This document shows positions 28,064 to 40,010 of a DNA stretch of 64,000 nucleotides, piece after piece. The stretch spans positions 62,001 to 126,000 of the forward strand of contig FCNA01000129.1 in assembly GCA_900018345.1 (NCBI GenBank), read 5' to 3'. The translations under genes were made by a program, and so were the position numbers. The notes below the pieces were generated by a model that was not told where the DNA came from, made no database searches, and saw only the letters and a program-made list of their open reading frames with translations. How positions within the stretch are numbered: position 1 is the stretch's first letter; the number at the start of each line of letters is the position of its first letter. The DNA is from Clostridiales bacterium CHKCI006 (GTDB lineage: Bacteria; Bacillota_I; Bacilli_A; Erysipelotrichales; Coprobacillaceae).

Positions 28064-28098
28064 AGAAATAAGCGAGAAGTGAACTTCCCGCTTATTTT
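28064..28098. terminator. Terminator of the pyr operon
   Basis: AATAAGCG-GAAGT pairs with ACTTC-CGCTTATT; the pyrE stop codon is inside. T-rich on both sides. Confidence 0.75.
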
Positions 28099-28727
28099 TG
28101 CATCCAGCTTTCGTCGTTTGGATCGACTTTCCAAGCTTTTAGTTTTTCCAGATCGGCTGGCGCAATGTAATTTTGCTTCACAGCAACTTCGATCAATGTA
28201 TCATAGTCTGTAATCGTATGGAAACTGCAATTTGCATCACCAAACTTCTTGACAGAAGCAGGTAAACCATAAGTAAAGATAGCTACTAAGCCGATCACTT
28301 CACAGCCTGCCTGACGCAATGCTTCCACGCATTCGAGCGAACTGCCGCCTGTTGAGATCAGATCTTCAACAACAACGACCTTCATCCCCTTTTCGACTTT
28401 ACCTTCAATCTGATTGTGACGGCCATGGCTCTTCGCTCCGCCGCGTACATAGCCCATTGGTAAATCCAAAATATCCGCAACCAGTGCAGCATGAGGAATA
28501 CCGGCTGTCGATGTTCCCATCAGACATTCGCATTCAGGATATTCCTTTTTAACCAGTTCGGCTAATTCCTGCTCGATATCCTTACGTACTTCTGGGTAGC
28601 TCAAAGTCAGACGATTATCACAATAGATCGGTGATTTGATTCCGCTGGCCCAGGTAAATGGATCATTTGGTTTTAAGAAGACCGCTTGAATATCTAATAA
28701 ATGTTTTGCAATTGATTCTCTAGACAT
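28092..28727 (-). CDS. pyrE: Orotate phosphoribosyltransferase
   Basis: 211 residues. Joins orotate and PRPP to orotidine-5'-phosphate. PRPP-binding [31 protein letters not shown] and [15 protein letters not shown] are diagnostic. ATG at 28727 lies eight bases from GGAGG; the ATG at 28733 is only two bases from it. Last gene of pyrB-carB-pyrK-pyrD-pyrF-pyrE. Confidence 0.96.
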   Translation of the reverse strand: MSRESIAKHLLDIQAVFLKPNDPFTWASGIKSPIYCDNRLTLSYPEVRKDIEQELAELVKKEYPECECLMGTSTAGIPHAALVADILDLPMGYVRGGAKSHGRHNQIEGKVEKGMKVVVVEDLISTGGSSLECVEALRQAGCEVIGLVAIFTYGLPASVKKFGDANCSFHTITDYDTLIEVAVKQNYIAPADLEKLKAWKVDPNDESWMQK

Positions 28728-28744
28728 AGTCATTTCCTCCTTGA

Positions 28745-31115
<2,371 letters not shown>

Positions 31116-31123
<8 letters not shown>

Positions 31124-34100
31124 TGATCGTACTCACCCTTATCGTAATATTTTCCAGTACATCCAGCAAGATGCGAACTGTATCTAAAGAAGTTAACGTT
31201 GGAATATTATGTTCAACGGCTTCACGACGGATCCTGAATCCGATACGACGGACATGCTGATCGGTATTGGTCATCGTATTGATGACATACTTCACATGAC
31301 CGCTGCGGATCCAGTCAATAATTTCATTGGAGTTATCCTGAATCTTAGCTAAAGCCTTGCAGCGAATACCATGCTCTTTCAAGAAATTAGCTGTACCTGT
31401 TGTTCCGACCAGATTGAAGCCAAGATCAAAGAAGCGTTTTGCAATTTCCAGAACATCTTCTTTATCCTTATCAGCGACTGTCAGCAATACAGTACCATAG
31501 TTGGAGATCTTCATACCGCTTGCCTGTAACGCTTTATATAAAGCCGTCTCAAAGGCTTTATCATAACCGATGGCTTCACCAGTTGATTTCATTTCAGGTC
31601 CTAAGATAGCGTCCACACCACGAATTTTCGCAAAGGAGAAAGTTGGTGCCTTGACATAATAACGATCTGGTAATTCCTTGATACCTGTACCTAAACCAAA
31701 TTCTTTTAGTTTACGTCCTAAGATGACCTTTGTCGCAATATTGGCCATCTGCACATTGGTCGTCTTAGAAAGGAATGGCACGGTACGGCTGGAACGTGGG
31801 TTGACCTCGATGATATATACATCATCATGGCTGTCAACGATAAACTGAATATTGAATAAACCAACAATACCTACCGCCTTACCTAAGCGCACGGTATAAT
31901 CCTGAATCAGCGCCTTGGCATGCTCTGAAAGCGAGTAAGATGGATACACCGAGATACTGTCACCAGAGTGAACGCCGGTTCTCTCAATATGCTCCATGAT
32001 ACCAGGGATGTAAACATCATCACCATCACAGATCGCATCCACTTCACATTCCTGACCTAAGACATATTTATCGATCAAAACAGGCTCTTCCGTATTGATG
32101 GCCACCGCACTGGAGAGATACTGTTTGAGCTCATCATCATTAGTGACAATTTGCATTGCTCGACCACCCAGCACATAACTTGGTCTGACTAAGACTGGAT
32201 AGCCGACTTCACCAGCCACCTTCAGTCCATCTTCAATATTCGTGACCGCTGCACCTCTAGGACGAGGGATATTTAACTGATTCAACAGATTTTCAAAAGC
32301 ATCACGATTTTCAGCACGTTCAATGGCCTCTACATCTGTACCGATGATCGGTACACCTAAACGTGAAAGTGATCCTGCCAGGTTGATGGCTGTCTGGCCA
32401 CCCAGCTGAACGATGACACCATCTGGTTTTTCGAAGTCGATGACATTCATGACATCTTCTACTGTCAATGGTTCAAAGTACAGTTTATCACCGGTCGTAT
32501 AATCGGTTGAAACTGTTTCTGGATTGCAGTTGATGATAATCGCTTCGTAGCCTTCCTCTTTAATGGCCCAAATTGCATGAACCGTTGAATAATCGAATTC
32601 AACGCCCTGACCGATACGGATCGGACCTGAACCAAGGACAATAATTTTCTTGCGATCGGTGCGAATAGATTCCTGCTTAGCCTCATGATATGTCGAATAG
32701 AAATAGGTCAGGTAGGTATCTTCAGAAGTCACACAGGCATCTGCCATCTGGAAAACTGGATAAAGGTTGTTTTCTTTACGCATCAGATAAATATCCTCTT
32801 CGCGTACTGACCAGACACGCGCCAGATAATGATCCGAGAATCCACGTTCTTTGGCTTCTTTTAAAACCGCCACATCCTTTGGATGGGACTTGATGGTCTC
32901 CTCAAAGTCTACGATCTCTTTTAAGATTTCAATAAACTCTGGTGCAATATCTGTCAGTTCTGCCAACTTCGCAACACTATACTGACGTCTCAACAGAGCT
33001 GCAACCTCGAACAGGCGTTCATCATCCGGTTTCTTGACTTTTTCTAATAATTGGGCCTCATCCATGCGCTCTAAGTGAGGCAGTTCGAAATGATCGGCTT
33101 TGATTTCCAGTGAACGCACACCTTTTAACAGTGCTTCAGCGACTGTTTTACCGATGCTCATGACTTCACCGGTAGCCTTCATCTGGGTACCTAATTGACG
33201 GCTCGCCTGATCGAATTTATCAAATGGGAAACGGGCCAGTTTAATGACCTTGTAATCACAGGATGGTTCGATGGAAGCCGGACGATCGGCAATCATGATC
33301 TCATCCAGTGTATAACCAACCGCAATCTTCGTCGTTACACGTGCAATTGGATATCCGGTCGCCTTGCTGGCAAGGGCAGATGAACGTGAAACACGTGGAT
33401 TAACTTCAATCACATAGTATTCTTTTGAATGTGGATTCAGAGCAAACTGAACGTTGCAGCCGCCTTCAATATGTAAAGCACGAATGATATCCAAAGCAGC
33501 TTCTTTGAGCATGCTGCGGCATTCATCATCGAGTGTCAGAATTGGGGCAATAACACTAGAGTCACCCGTATGTACTCCGACCGGATCGATATTTTCCATA
33601 TCACAGATGGCAATTGCACGATCCGTCTTATCACGCATCACTTCAAACTCGATTTCTTTATAGCCATAAACCGACTTTTCAATCAACAGCTGATGCGCTG
33701 GGCTCACTTCCAGACCAGTCTGTGCAACCTCATCCAGCTCTTCATCATTATCGACAAATCCGCCGCCGGTTCCGCCTAAAGTATAAGCCGGACGAACAAC
33801 GATTGGGTATCCGATCTCATTGGCATAGCGTCTTGCTTCTTCTACTGTATGTGCAATATAGCTCTTCAAAACTGGCTGATGGATACGTTCACAAAGAGCA
33901 CGGAATTTTTCACGGTCTTCCGCTTCTTCGATTGCCTCCAGACGTGTTCCCAAAATCTCAACACGGCATTCATCCAAGACACCTTTATTGGCTAATTGGA
34001 CAACCAGGTTCAGACCCGTCTGTCCGCCTAGACCCGGTACCACGGCATCCGGTCTTTCCTTGCGGATGATCTTGGCAACATAATCGATCGTCAGCGGCTC

Positions 34101-34304
34101 CATATAGACCTTATCAGCCAAATGTGTATCGGTCATGATCGTTGCCGGATTGGAGTTAACCAGAATAACTTCGTACCCTTCCTCTTTTAAAGCCAGGCAA
34201 GCCTGAGTACCAGCATAGTCAAACTCTGCTGCCTGCCCAATCACAATTGGTCCAGAACCAATTACTAAAACTTTCTTAATATCCTCCCTTTTTGGCATAT
34301 TCAA
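31116..34304 (-). CDS. carB: Carbamoyl-phosphate synthase large subunit
   Basis: 1062 residues, full length. Two homologous ATP-grasp halves: [20 protein letters not shown] and [20 protein letters not shown] open each half, followed by the C-terminal MGS-like allosteric domain ([16 protein letters not shown]). It receives ammonia from the small subunit CarA, which is not in this operon. ATG behind AGGAGG, six bases after the pyrB stop. Confidence 0.97.
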
Positions 34305-34310
34305 TCCTCC

Positions 34311-35186
34311 TTATTGTTTTGTATCTTCAATAGCCATGTAGAGCAGCGCCATTCTGACATAAACACCATTGTGCATCTGTTCAAAAATGCGGGATTTATC
34401 ACATTCAACCACCTCATCAGCGATTTCTACGCCACGATTGAAAGGGGCTGGATGCATGATAATGGCTTGATCTTTCATTCTGTTTACTCTAGCCATTGTC
34501 ATTCCATAACGCTCATGATACTGTGCAGTCGTCAGTTGCATATTAGAAGCATGTCGTTCATGCTGAACACGCAGCAGCATGATCACATCCATCTTCTCCA
34601 CCAGTTCATCAAAAGGCATGTAAGGATAACCTTCCTCGCGGTATTCCTCAGGTCCGCTCATATAGACTTCCATGCCCAGGCGGCGCATCACTTCATAATT
34701 TGAATGCGCCACACGTGAATGCGCAATGTCACCGACGATGGCGACCTTCAGTCCTTTAAAATGACCAAAGTGTTCACGAATCGTCATCAGATCCAGCAAG
34801 GATTGGGTTGGATGATTGCCCGTACCGTCGCCACCGCTTAGAATTGGAACGCGGATCCCCTTGAGATCATCAAAATAATTATTCTTAGAATGACGAATCA
34901 CGATCACGTCATTCCCAATGCATTCGAAGAGCTTAACAGTATCGTAAAGTGATTCCCCCTTCTGCACACTGGATGTTGCGGCTTCGAAGTTCTGCGTGAC
35001 ACACCCCAGATTCAAAGCAGCTTTTTCGAAGCTGTAATGTGTACGCGTCGAATTTTCAAAGAAAAGAAAAGCAACACTTTTTTGCCGGTGGTAGTCCACC
35101 TGTTTTCCATTTTTAAATTCTTCTGCCAGATCTAAGATGGCATTGATTTCTTCACAGGAAAAATCACTCAACTTAAATACGTTCAT
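34311..35186 (-). CDS. pyrB: Aspartate carbamoyltransferase catalytic subunit
   Basis: 291 residues. Condenses carbamoyl phosphate with aspartate. Carbamoyl phosphate loop FFENSTRTHYSFEKAA near residue 44, HPTQSLLD, and MHPAPFNRGVE. First gene after the PyrR attenuator. In many Bacillota pyrC and carA come next; here carB follows immediately. No pyrI regulatory subunit. Confidence 0.96.
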   Translation of the reverse strand: MNVFKLSDFSCEEINAILDLAEEFKNGKQVDYHRQKSVAFLFFENSTRTHYSFEKAALNLGCVTQNFEAATSSVQKGESLYDTVKLFECIGNDVIVIRHSKNNYFDDLKGIRVPILSGGDGTGNHPTQSLLDLMTIREHFGHFKGLKVAIVGDIAHSRVAHSNYEVMRRLGMEVYMSGPEEYREEGYPYMPFDELVEKMDVIMLLRVQHERHASNMQLTTAQYHERYGMTMARVNRMKDQAIIMHPAPFNRGVEIADEVVECDKSRIFEQMHNGVYVRMALLYMAIEDTKQ

Positions 35187-35216
35187 ATTGACCTCCTATA
35201 GACTCTCAAAAATTCC

Positions 35217-35311
35217 AAAAAAAATACCTTCGCTAGGAAGGTATAATGGTCCCATGGAATATTGACAGTGATTATACCCTTTCTAGCCTCTCGGACTAAC
35301 TTAAAGGTTCC
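35217..35311 (-). promoter_or_regulatory. PyrR-dependent attenuator of the pyr operon
   Basis: All three parts are visible on the minus strand. The PyrR-binding loop AGTCCGAGAGGCT (35285-35297) sits in an anti-antiterminator closed by CCTTT/AAAGG. The antiterminator pairs GGTATAAT with ATTATACC. The terminator is ATACCTTC-CTAGC-GAAGGTAT (about 35224-35244) plus a run of T. PyrR with UMP should hold the first hairpin and let the terminator form. Confidence 0.93.
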
Positions 35312-35317
35312 TCAAAC

Positions 35318-35346
35318 ATCATATCAAATATCGATTTGTTTTTCAA
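35318..35346 (-). promoter_or_regulatory. Promoter of the pyr operon
   Basis: Minus strand TTGAAA (35341-35346), 17-base spacer, TATGAT (35318-35323). Places the transcript start near 35311, just before the attenuator. Confidence 0.82.
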
Positions 35347-35361
35347 TTTATTTAACGCTTT

Positions 35362-35844
35362 TTATCCAATTTTCTTTTTCAGAGCCTCTGCCACACAACC
35401 AGGCGCAAGATCCTCCACCGTATGATGATGCAAAGCAATTTCCTTGACCGTTGAAGAGGAAATAAATGAATGACGTGCCCGCGTCATCAAAAAGACCATG
35501 TCGATATCATCCGCCAGATGCTGATTGGCTAAAGCCATCTGCAGCTCATATTCAAAGTCCGTTGTCGCGCGCAGACCGCGCACCAGCACTTTCGCACCTA
35601 CCTCACGGGCGTATTCTACCGCCAGTTTATTTGAAGAGGTCACGATAACATTTTCATAATCTTTCGTAGCTTCTTTCAATAGATCCAGACGTTCTTCCAA
35701 AGTAAACATCTTATTCTTATTCATATTATCCAAGATCGTGACATACAGCACCTCAAACATCTGACTGGCACGATCGATAATATCGATATGTCCATTCGTC
35801 ACAGGATCAAAAGTGCCCGCATATACCGCTTTGACCGGTTTCAT
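35362..35844 (-). CDS. coaD: Phosphopantetheine adenylyltransferase
   Basis: 160 residues. Fourth step of coenzyme A synthesis. Nucleotidyltransferase motif YAGTFDPVTNGHIDIIDRA at the N-terminus, VRGLRATTDFEYELQMA and the ISSSTVKEIA signature near the C-terminus. Overlaps rsmD by four bases, the standard pairing. Confidence 0.97.
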   Translation of the reverse strand: MKPVKAVYAGTFDPVTNGHIDIIDRASQMFEVLYVTILDNMNKNKMFTLEERLDLLKEATKDYENVIVTSSNKLAVEYAREVGAKVLVRGLRATTDFEYELQMALANQHLADDIDMVFLMTRARHSFISSSTVKEIALHHHTVEDLAPGCVAEALKKKIG

Positions 35845-36398
35845 TCGTCTTCCTCCATTTCATAAATATGCAGCGTTGTCAGTCCATAATTGACCGCTTT
35901 TATCTTTCGTATATTTCTATAGCCATCAGCTAGGTGGACTGTCTGATTTTCTTCTACCACTATCCTGGCATGTGGGTTCAGAAGAGGGCTTTGACTAAGT
36001 ATTTCTAAAACACGCTGACTATGCCCTTTACCATAAGGCGGATCCAACAAGACCAGATCCAGTTTTTCCCCCATTGTTTCCAGCCGCTCTAATGCCTTGT
36101 AAGCGGACATCTTCCAGACGCATGCATCGTTGATCCCCAAAGTGGTCAAATTCTCTTTGATCGTCTGAAAGGCCCGATAATCCACATCCACACTATATAA
36201 TTTAACCATGCCACGGCTCAAAGCCTCAATGCCCAGTCCACCACTGCCACCAAACAGATCCAAACATACACCACCATCAAAATATGGTCCGATGAGATTA
36301 AACAGATTCTCTTTATTTCGGTCGGTGGTCGGTCGGGTGTTTTGCCCAGGAACTGCTTTTAAAAGCCGACGCTTATATTTCCCCGCAATGACCCGCAC
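35841..36398 (-). CDS. rsmD: 16S rRNA (guanine966-N2)-methyltransferase RsmD
   Basis: 185 residues from a GTG start at 36396-36398, five bases after GGAGGTGG; upstream in-frame ATGs inside ylbF have no such site and the protein then begins RVIAGKYKRR as the family does. SAM motif CLDLFGGSGGLGIEALSRG and catalytic LVLLDPPYGKG. Overlaps the end of ylbF by 26 bases. Confidence 0.93.
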   Translation of the reverse strand: MRVIAGKYKRRLLKAVPGQNTRPTTDRNKENLFNLIGPYFDGGVCLDLFGGSGGLGIEALSRGMVKLYSVDVDYRAFQTIKENLTTLGINDACVWKMSAYKALERLETMGEKLDLVLLDPPYGKGHSQRVLEILSQSPLLNPHARIVVEENQTVHLADGYRNIRKIKAVNYGLTTLHIYEMEEDE

Positions 36399-36732
36399 AG
36401 TTACCACCTCCATTTGTCTGGACAAGCCCATCAAAAATCAGATCACTGAGCGCCTGCAATCGCACGTCCAAAGCGTTTTTAGCCTGATGATAACGCTGAT
36501 AATCGGTTAAAGCTTCTACCTCTTTACCCAGGCTTAAGACCTGTTGGCGTAAACTGCTTAGATCCTGATATTTTTCATAGGCTTTCATCTCTAAATATTT
36601 TTCTTTCTGATGCTTATATTCATATAACAGCTCGGCGTGCTGTTCCAGCGCATGACTCGCTTCCAGATAATCCTGGTAACAGTCCTCTTCTTTCAGGCTC
36701 TCTACACACTGCCAAATCTTCTCTTCAATCAT
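36373..36732 (-). CDS. ylbF: YlbF/YmcA family regulator
   Basis: 119 residues, largely alpha-helical. In Bacillus YlbF (RicF) joins YmcA and YaaT to modulate RNase Y-dependent mRNA maturation and developmental decisions. Here only this member is in the window. Conserved position before rsmD-coaD and length support the call; cysteines near the C-terminus (GGGNCAGHCGE) may bind the Fe-S clusters reported for the complex. Starts one base after the ylbE stop. Confidence 0.75.
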   Translation of the reverse strand: MIEEKIWQCVESLKEEDCYQDYLEASHALEQHAELLYEYKHQKEKYLEMKAYEKYQDLSSLRQQVLSLGKEVEALTDYQRYHQAKNALDVRLQALSDLIFDGLVQTNGGGNCAGHCGEI

Positions 36733-36733
36733 A

Positions 36734-36943
36734 TCATTGCAGCATTTCCAGCATTTTCAATAAAAAACTCACTTTTTCGATTTTATCTGGAAACGTTAAC
36801 TTCCTTTCCTGTTTATAATTTTCAATAAAAAGCTTCCAGTTCTCCGGACGTCGTGATAATTCCCGCTGCCAATCCGGGTTTTCATTTAAATAAGCCAGAT
36901 AATCAGGGTTGGATAACATCTGCTGTCTGATCTCATATCGCAT
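36734..36943 (-). CDS. ylbE: YlbE-like protein
   Basis: 69 residues. The pattern MRYEIRQQMLSNPDYLAY followed by NPDWQRELSRRPENW is the YlbE-like domain (function unknown). ATG overlaps the ylbD stop as TGATG. Its order between ylbD and ylbF is conserved in Bacilli. Confidence 0.82.
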   Translation of the reverse strand: MRYEIRQQMLSNPDYLAYLNENPDWQRELSRRPENWKLFIENYKQERKLTFPDKIEKVSFLLKMLEMLQ

Positions 36944-37299
36944 CAGTCATCATAGCGCGAGATGCTCCCCAGCGGCTGGCTGGACGGCGCTTCCTCCTTC
37001 GTATCCATGACGCTTAGCACGATGCCAAGCACTTTCTCCAACCCTGAAAGTGCCGAGGCAAGCGCATCCAGATCAAGATTTCGAACCAGATTCAACAGAC
37101 TGGCAATATCCAGTCCCCCACCAGCACTGTTCACTGATTTACCTTTAAAATCCTGCCAGATGGCATGATCAGGACCATAGAGGGCATACATCTCATAGAT
37201 CCCCTGCCAGGTATATTCCTGATTCTTAACGGCCTCACTGAGTTCCGGTCGGGACTGCACAAATTTTTTGAAGTCTGCAAGATTTTCCATATTTTTCAC
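36943..37299 (-). CDS. ylbD: YlbD family protein
   Basis: 118 residues. The first half, LADFKKFVQSRPELSEAVKN followed by WQGIYEMYALYGPDHAIW, matches the YlbD family, annotated in Bacillus as a putative spore coat protein. The second half (LLNLVRNLDLDALASALSGLEKVLG) is helical and amphipathic. The coat role is family annotation only; the window does contain CotJ genes. Confidence 0.75.
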   Translation of the reverse strand: MKNMENLADFKKFVQSRPELSEAVKNQEYTWQGIYEMYALYGPDHAIWQDFKGKSVNSAGGGLDIASLLNLVRNLDLDALASALSGLEKVLGIVLSVMDTKEEAPSSQPLGSISRYDD

Positions 37300-37307
37300 C
37301 CAGTTTA

Positions 37308-38528
37308 TTATATGCCTTCCTGCGCCAGACGTGTCTTTTCTCGATTATGCTGAGAAATCAGAGCCTGAGCAATCCCGATGGCCACATAGGCCGCAATCGT
37401 ACTTGAACCACCGCTGGAAATACAAAGCAGCGGTACCCCGGTCAAAGGAATCAAACAGGAGACACCACCCAGATTCAAAAAGAGATGCAGAAAAAAATAA
37501 CTGGCAATCCCGCATAAAATGATCTTATGTTTAGGATCATTCATTTTGTAGGCATAAGAGAACAAACGATAGATAATAATCGTATAAGGAATAATGATCA
37601 AGGCCAGTCCAAAGACACCGAGCTCCTCAAAAATGATTGCTGAGATATAATCATTTTGAGCCTCTGGGATATAGCCGAATTTCTGGGTCGAATTACCTAA
37701 TCCTAAACCGAAGAAGCCATTCTTGGCAAACGCAATCAACCCGTTGATCTGATGAAAACTCGTGTTGTAAGGATCCGATAATGGATCGAGCCAGGCCAGG
37801 ATACGGCCTAACTGATAGTCCTCCAGAACATGGGTCAGAATAGGCAGACCGATTAAGATCACCGCAAAAAAAGCAACAACTAAGCCAATAAACAACGGTT
37901 TCTGAAACTTGGCATAATAGCGATCACTGGCACAGAAAAAGCAAACGGCAACGATCCCTGCCATGATGACAGAAGTACCAAAATCGTGCTGCAGGACCAT
38001 ACAAAATAAGATGACCACAGCTGCCATTGCCAAAGGACGACCGACACATTGCCATAAACGATAATGTTCATATTGCTTAATGGTGGTAAAACGTCGTACA
38101 TAGTGAGCCGGATTTTTGAACGCTTTGGGTGTTTCTACTAGATAATAAGACATCATCAGCATCAGCGCGATCTTCGCAAACTCAGAAGGCTGGATCGACA
38201 TACCAAAAGGTAGACGGATCCATGCCTTGGACCCCGAAACGCTCGGAAAAGCCAGACAGGCGGCCATCAAGATCAAAACGATGATAAGCATGGCCTTGAT
38301 CGTCCGCGGATACATCCAACGCGTGGAGAACTTGCGCCGGAGCAACATCATCAAAACAAATCCAATAATTAAAAAGATGCCCTGTTTGATCATGTTTTCC
38401 AGAGCATAAGTACCGCCATACTCGCCGGCGCTGCCAGCACTAGCTGAGCCAATCATCACCACACCAAAAATTGAGATTCCGAAAAGTGACAGTGAGATCC
38501 AGTGATCACTGTACTTCAGCCTTCTCAT
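37308..38528 (-). CDS. ftsW: Peptidoglycan glycosyltransferase FtsW (SEDS family)
   Basis: 406 residues, about ten transmembrane helices. SEDS polymerase for septal peptidoglycan with a partner class B PBP. Signatures: GSKAWIRLPFGMSIQPSEFAK, QHDFGTSVIM, GLGLGNSTQKFGYIPEAQNDYI and the C-terminal LIPLTGVPLLCISSGGSS. RodA cannot be fully excluded, but the next genes match the Bacillus ftsW locus. ATG at 38528, four-base overlap (ATGA) with the UPF0223 gene, behind GAAGGTGA. Confidence 0.92.
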   Translation of the reverse strand: MRRLKYSDHWISLSLFGISIFGVVMIGSASAGSAGEYGGTYALENMIKQGIFLIIGFVLMMLLRRKFSTRWMYPRTIKAMLIIVLILMAACLAFPSVSGSKAWIRLPFGMSIQPSEFAKIALMLMMSYYLVETPKAFKNPAHYVRRFTTIKQYEHYRLWQCVGRPLAMAAVVILFCMVLQHDFGTSVIMAGIVAVCFFCASDRYYAKFQKPLFIGLVVAFFAVILIGLPILTHVLEDYQLGRILAWLDPLSDPYNTSFHQINGLIAFAKNGFFGLGLGNSTQKFGYIPEAQNDYISAIIFEELGVFGLALIIIPYTIIIYRLFSYAYKMNDPKHKIILCGIASYFFLHLFLNLGGVSCLIPLTGVPLLCISSGGSSTIAAYVAIGIAQALISQHNREKTRLAQEGI

Positions 38529-38800
38529 GCTTTCACCTTCAGGCGAATAAATTTCTCGCCATCCTGACAAGCCTTGATCACACGATATATCGAATAGCCG
38601 GAAACTTTCATAAAATCACGATCCAGCTGTTTTAATTCAGCTTTAGAAAAACCAAAAGAAGAAAAGTGACGATACGCTGCAGCAACCTCTTCGCGCGCAG
38701 CCCCCTTTTCATAAGCTTTTTCAACAATTTGAAAAAGTGCCATTACACTTAATAATTCATCCCTTGTCCAACTAGGATCAATTGGATAACTGTACCCCAT
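38525..38800 (-). CDS. UPF0223 family protein (YktA-like)
   Basis: 91 residues, helical. YSYPIDPSWTRDELLSVMALF, VEKAYEKGA and SGYSIYRVIKACQ follow the UPF0223 pattern; function unknown. ATG at 38800 five bases from GAGGTG. Translationally coupled to ftsW. Confidence 0.85.
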   Translation of the reverse strand: MGYSYPIDPSWTRDELLSVMALFQIVEKAYEKGAAREEVAAAYRHFSSFGFSKAELKQLDRDFMKVSGYSIYRVIKACQDGEKFIRLKVKA

Positions 38801-38829
38801 CAAAACACCTCACTTTAACTTGCTTTCCT

Positions 38830-38858
38830 ATTATACAACAAGCCTGCTTCGCACACAA
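38830..38858 (-). promoter_or_regulatory. Promoter of the UPF0223-ftsW-ylbDEF-rsmD-coaD operon
   Basis: Minus strand TTGTGT (38853-38858), 17-base spacer, TATAAT (38830-38835), about 30 bases before the first start codon. All seven genes downstream overlap or nearly touch. Confidence 0.72.
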
Positions 38859-38946
38859 GCTTTCACTTCTATTATAACAAATTCCGTGCATACATGTATC
38901 ATTTTTATAAAGAAACATGTTATGATAGGAAAGGAAAGGAGCATTT

Positions 38947-39981
38947 ATGGATATCACATCATTTCGTCAGGACCTGCTGGAATGGTATCAAACGCATCAA
39001 AGAGACCTCCCCTGGCGCAGGCATCATGATCCTTATTGCATTTGGATCAGTGAGATCATGCTTCAGCAAACGCAGGTCGAAACAGTCAAACCTTATTTTG
39101 AACGCTTTATCTCCCGCTATCCCACCGTCAAAGAACTGGCCCACGCTGATCTGGAAGAAGTCTATAAATATTGGGAAGGGCTCGGGTATTATCAGCGCGC
39201 CAAACACCTCTGGCAGACCGCTCAAACGATCGTTAACCAGTATCAGGGGGAATTTCCAACGACTTATGAAGCATTACTGCAACTAAAAGGAATTGGACCT
39301 TATACTGCAAGTGCCATTGCCAGCATTGCCTTTCAAATCCCTAAAGGTGTCGTAGACGGAAATGTTTTACGCATCTACAGCCGCCTTTACGCGCTTGAAG
39401 ACAACATTGCCCTAAGCAGCACTAGAAACAAGATTCAGACACTCGTTGACAGTACCCTGGATCCCCAGGATCCCTCCAGCTTTAATCAAGGACTGATGGA
39501 CCTTGGCGCCATGATCTGTCGGCCTAGAGATCCCCTATGCGACACATGTCCATTGCAGATCCACTGTCAGGCCAAAGCCCGCAATTTGGCCGCCAGCCTG
39601 CCAATCAATATCAAAAAGATCAATACAAAAGAAATTCACTACATGTGTGCGATCCTGGAATATCAGGGCAAATATTGGCTTGTGCAAAACGATCAGCGAC
39701 TCCTTGAGCATCTCTATGGTTTTGTGCAATATGAAGTCGAATCGCTGCATTCGTTTTGCGAAGCCTTCTATCAGGATTTTCATGAAAATATCATTCTGGA
39801 TAGCTACATTCAGGATGTCCGTCATGTCTTCACCCATCGTATCTGGAAAATGCATGTCTATCATGGAACATTTCTACAAGAGCCGCAGCTCTCACTGCGA
39901 AGCTTAGAAGAGATTGCGGATATTCCTGTTTCGACCGCCCATAAAAAAGTCTTGCAGGCATATTTGAAATATGTAGGTTAG
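38947..39981 (+). CDS. mutY: A/G-specific adenine DNA glycosylase
   Basis: 344 residues. Removes adenine opposite 8-oxoguanine. Catalytic Glu region WISEIMLQQTQVETV, helix-hairpin-helix LQLKGIGPYTASAIASIAF with the catalytic Asp in VVDGNVLRIYSR, and Fe-S cluster CRPRDPLCDTCPLQIHC. The C-terminal Nudix-like domain is present but degenerate, as usual. ATG behind AAAGGAG. Monocistronic with own terminator. Confidence 0.96.
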   Translation: MDITSFRQDLLEWYQTHQRDLPWRRHHDPYCIWISEIMLQQTQVETVKPYFERFISRYPTVKELAHADLEEVYKYWEGLGYYQRAKHLWQTAQTIVNQYQGEFPTTYEALLQLKGIGPYTASAIASIAFQIPKGVVDGNVLRIYSRLYALEDNIALSSTRNKIQTLVDSTLDPQDPSSFNQGLMDLGAMICRPRDPLCDTCPLQIHCQAKARNLAASLPINIKKINTKEIHYMCAILEYQGKYWLVQNDQRLLEHLYGFVQYEVESLHSFCEAFYQDFHENIILDSYIQDVRHVFTHRIWKMHVYHGTFLQEPQLSLRSLEEIADIPVSTAHKKVLQAYLKYVG

Positions 39982-40010
39982 AGAATGCGCGTGACGCATT
40001 CTCTTTTTTA
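39981..40010 (+). terminator. Terminator of mutY
   Basis: GAGAATGCG (39981-39989) and CGCATTCTC (39995-40003) then TTTTTTA. Confidence 0.88.

Noticed and set aside
33614-34069. 151-codon open frame on the plus strand inside carB
   Set aside because: Antisense shadow of carB; no ribosome-binding site, and the carB protein motifs are intact on the other strand.
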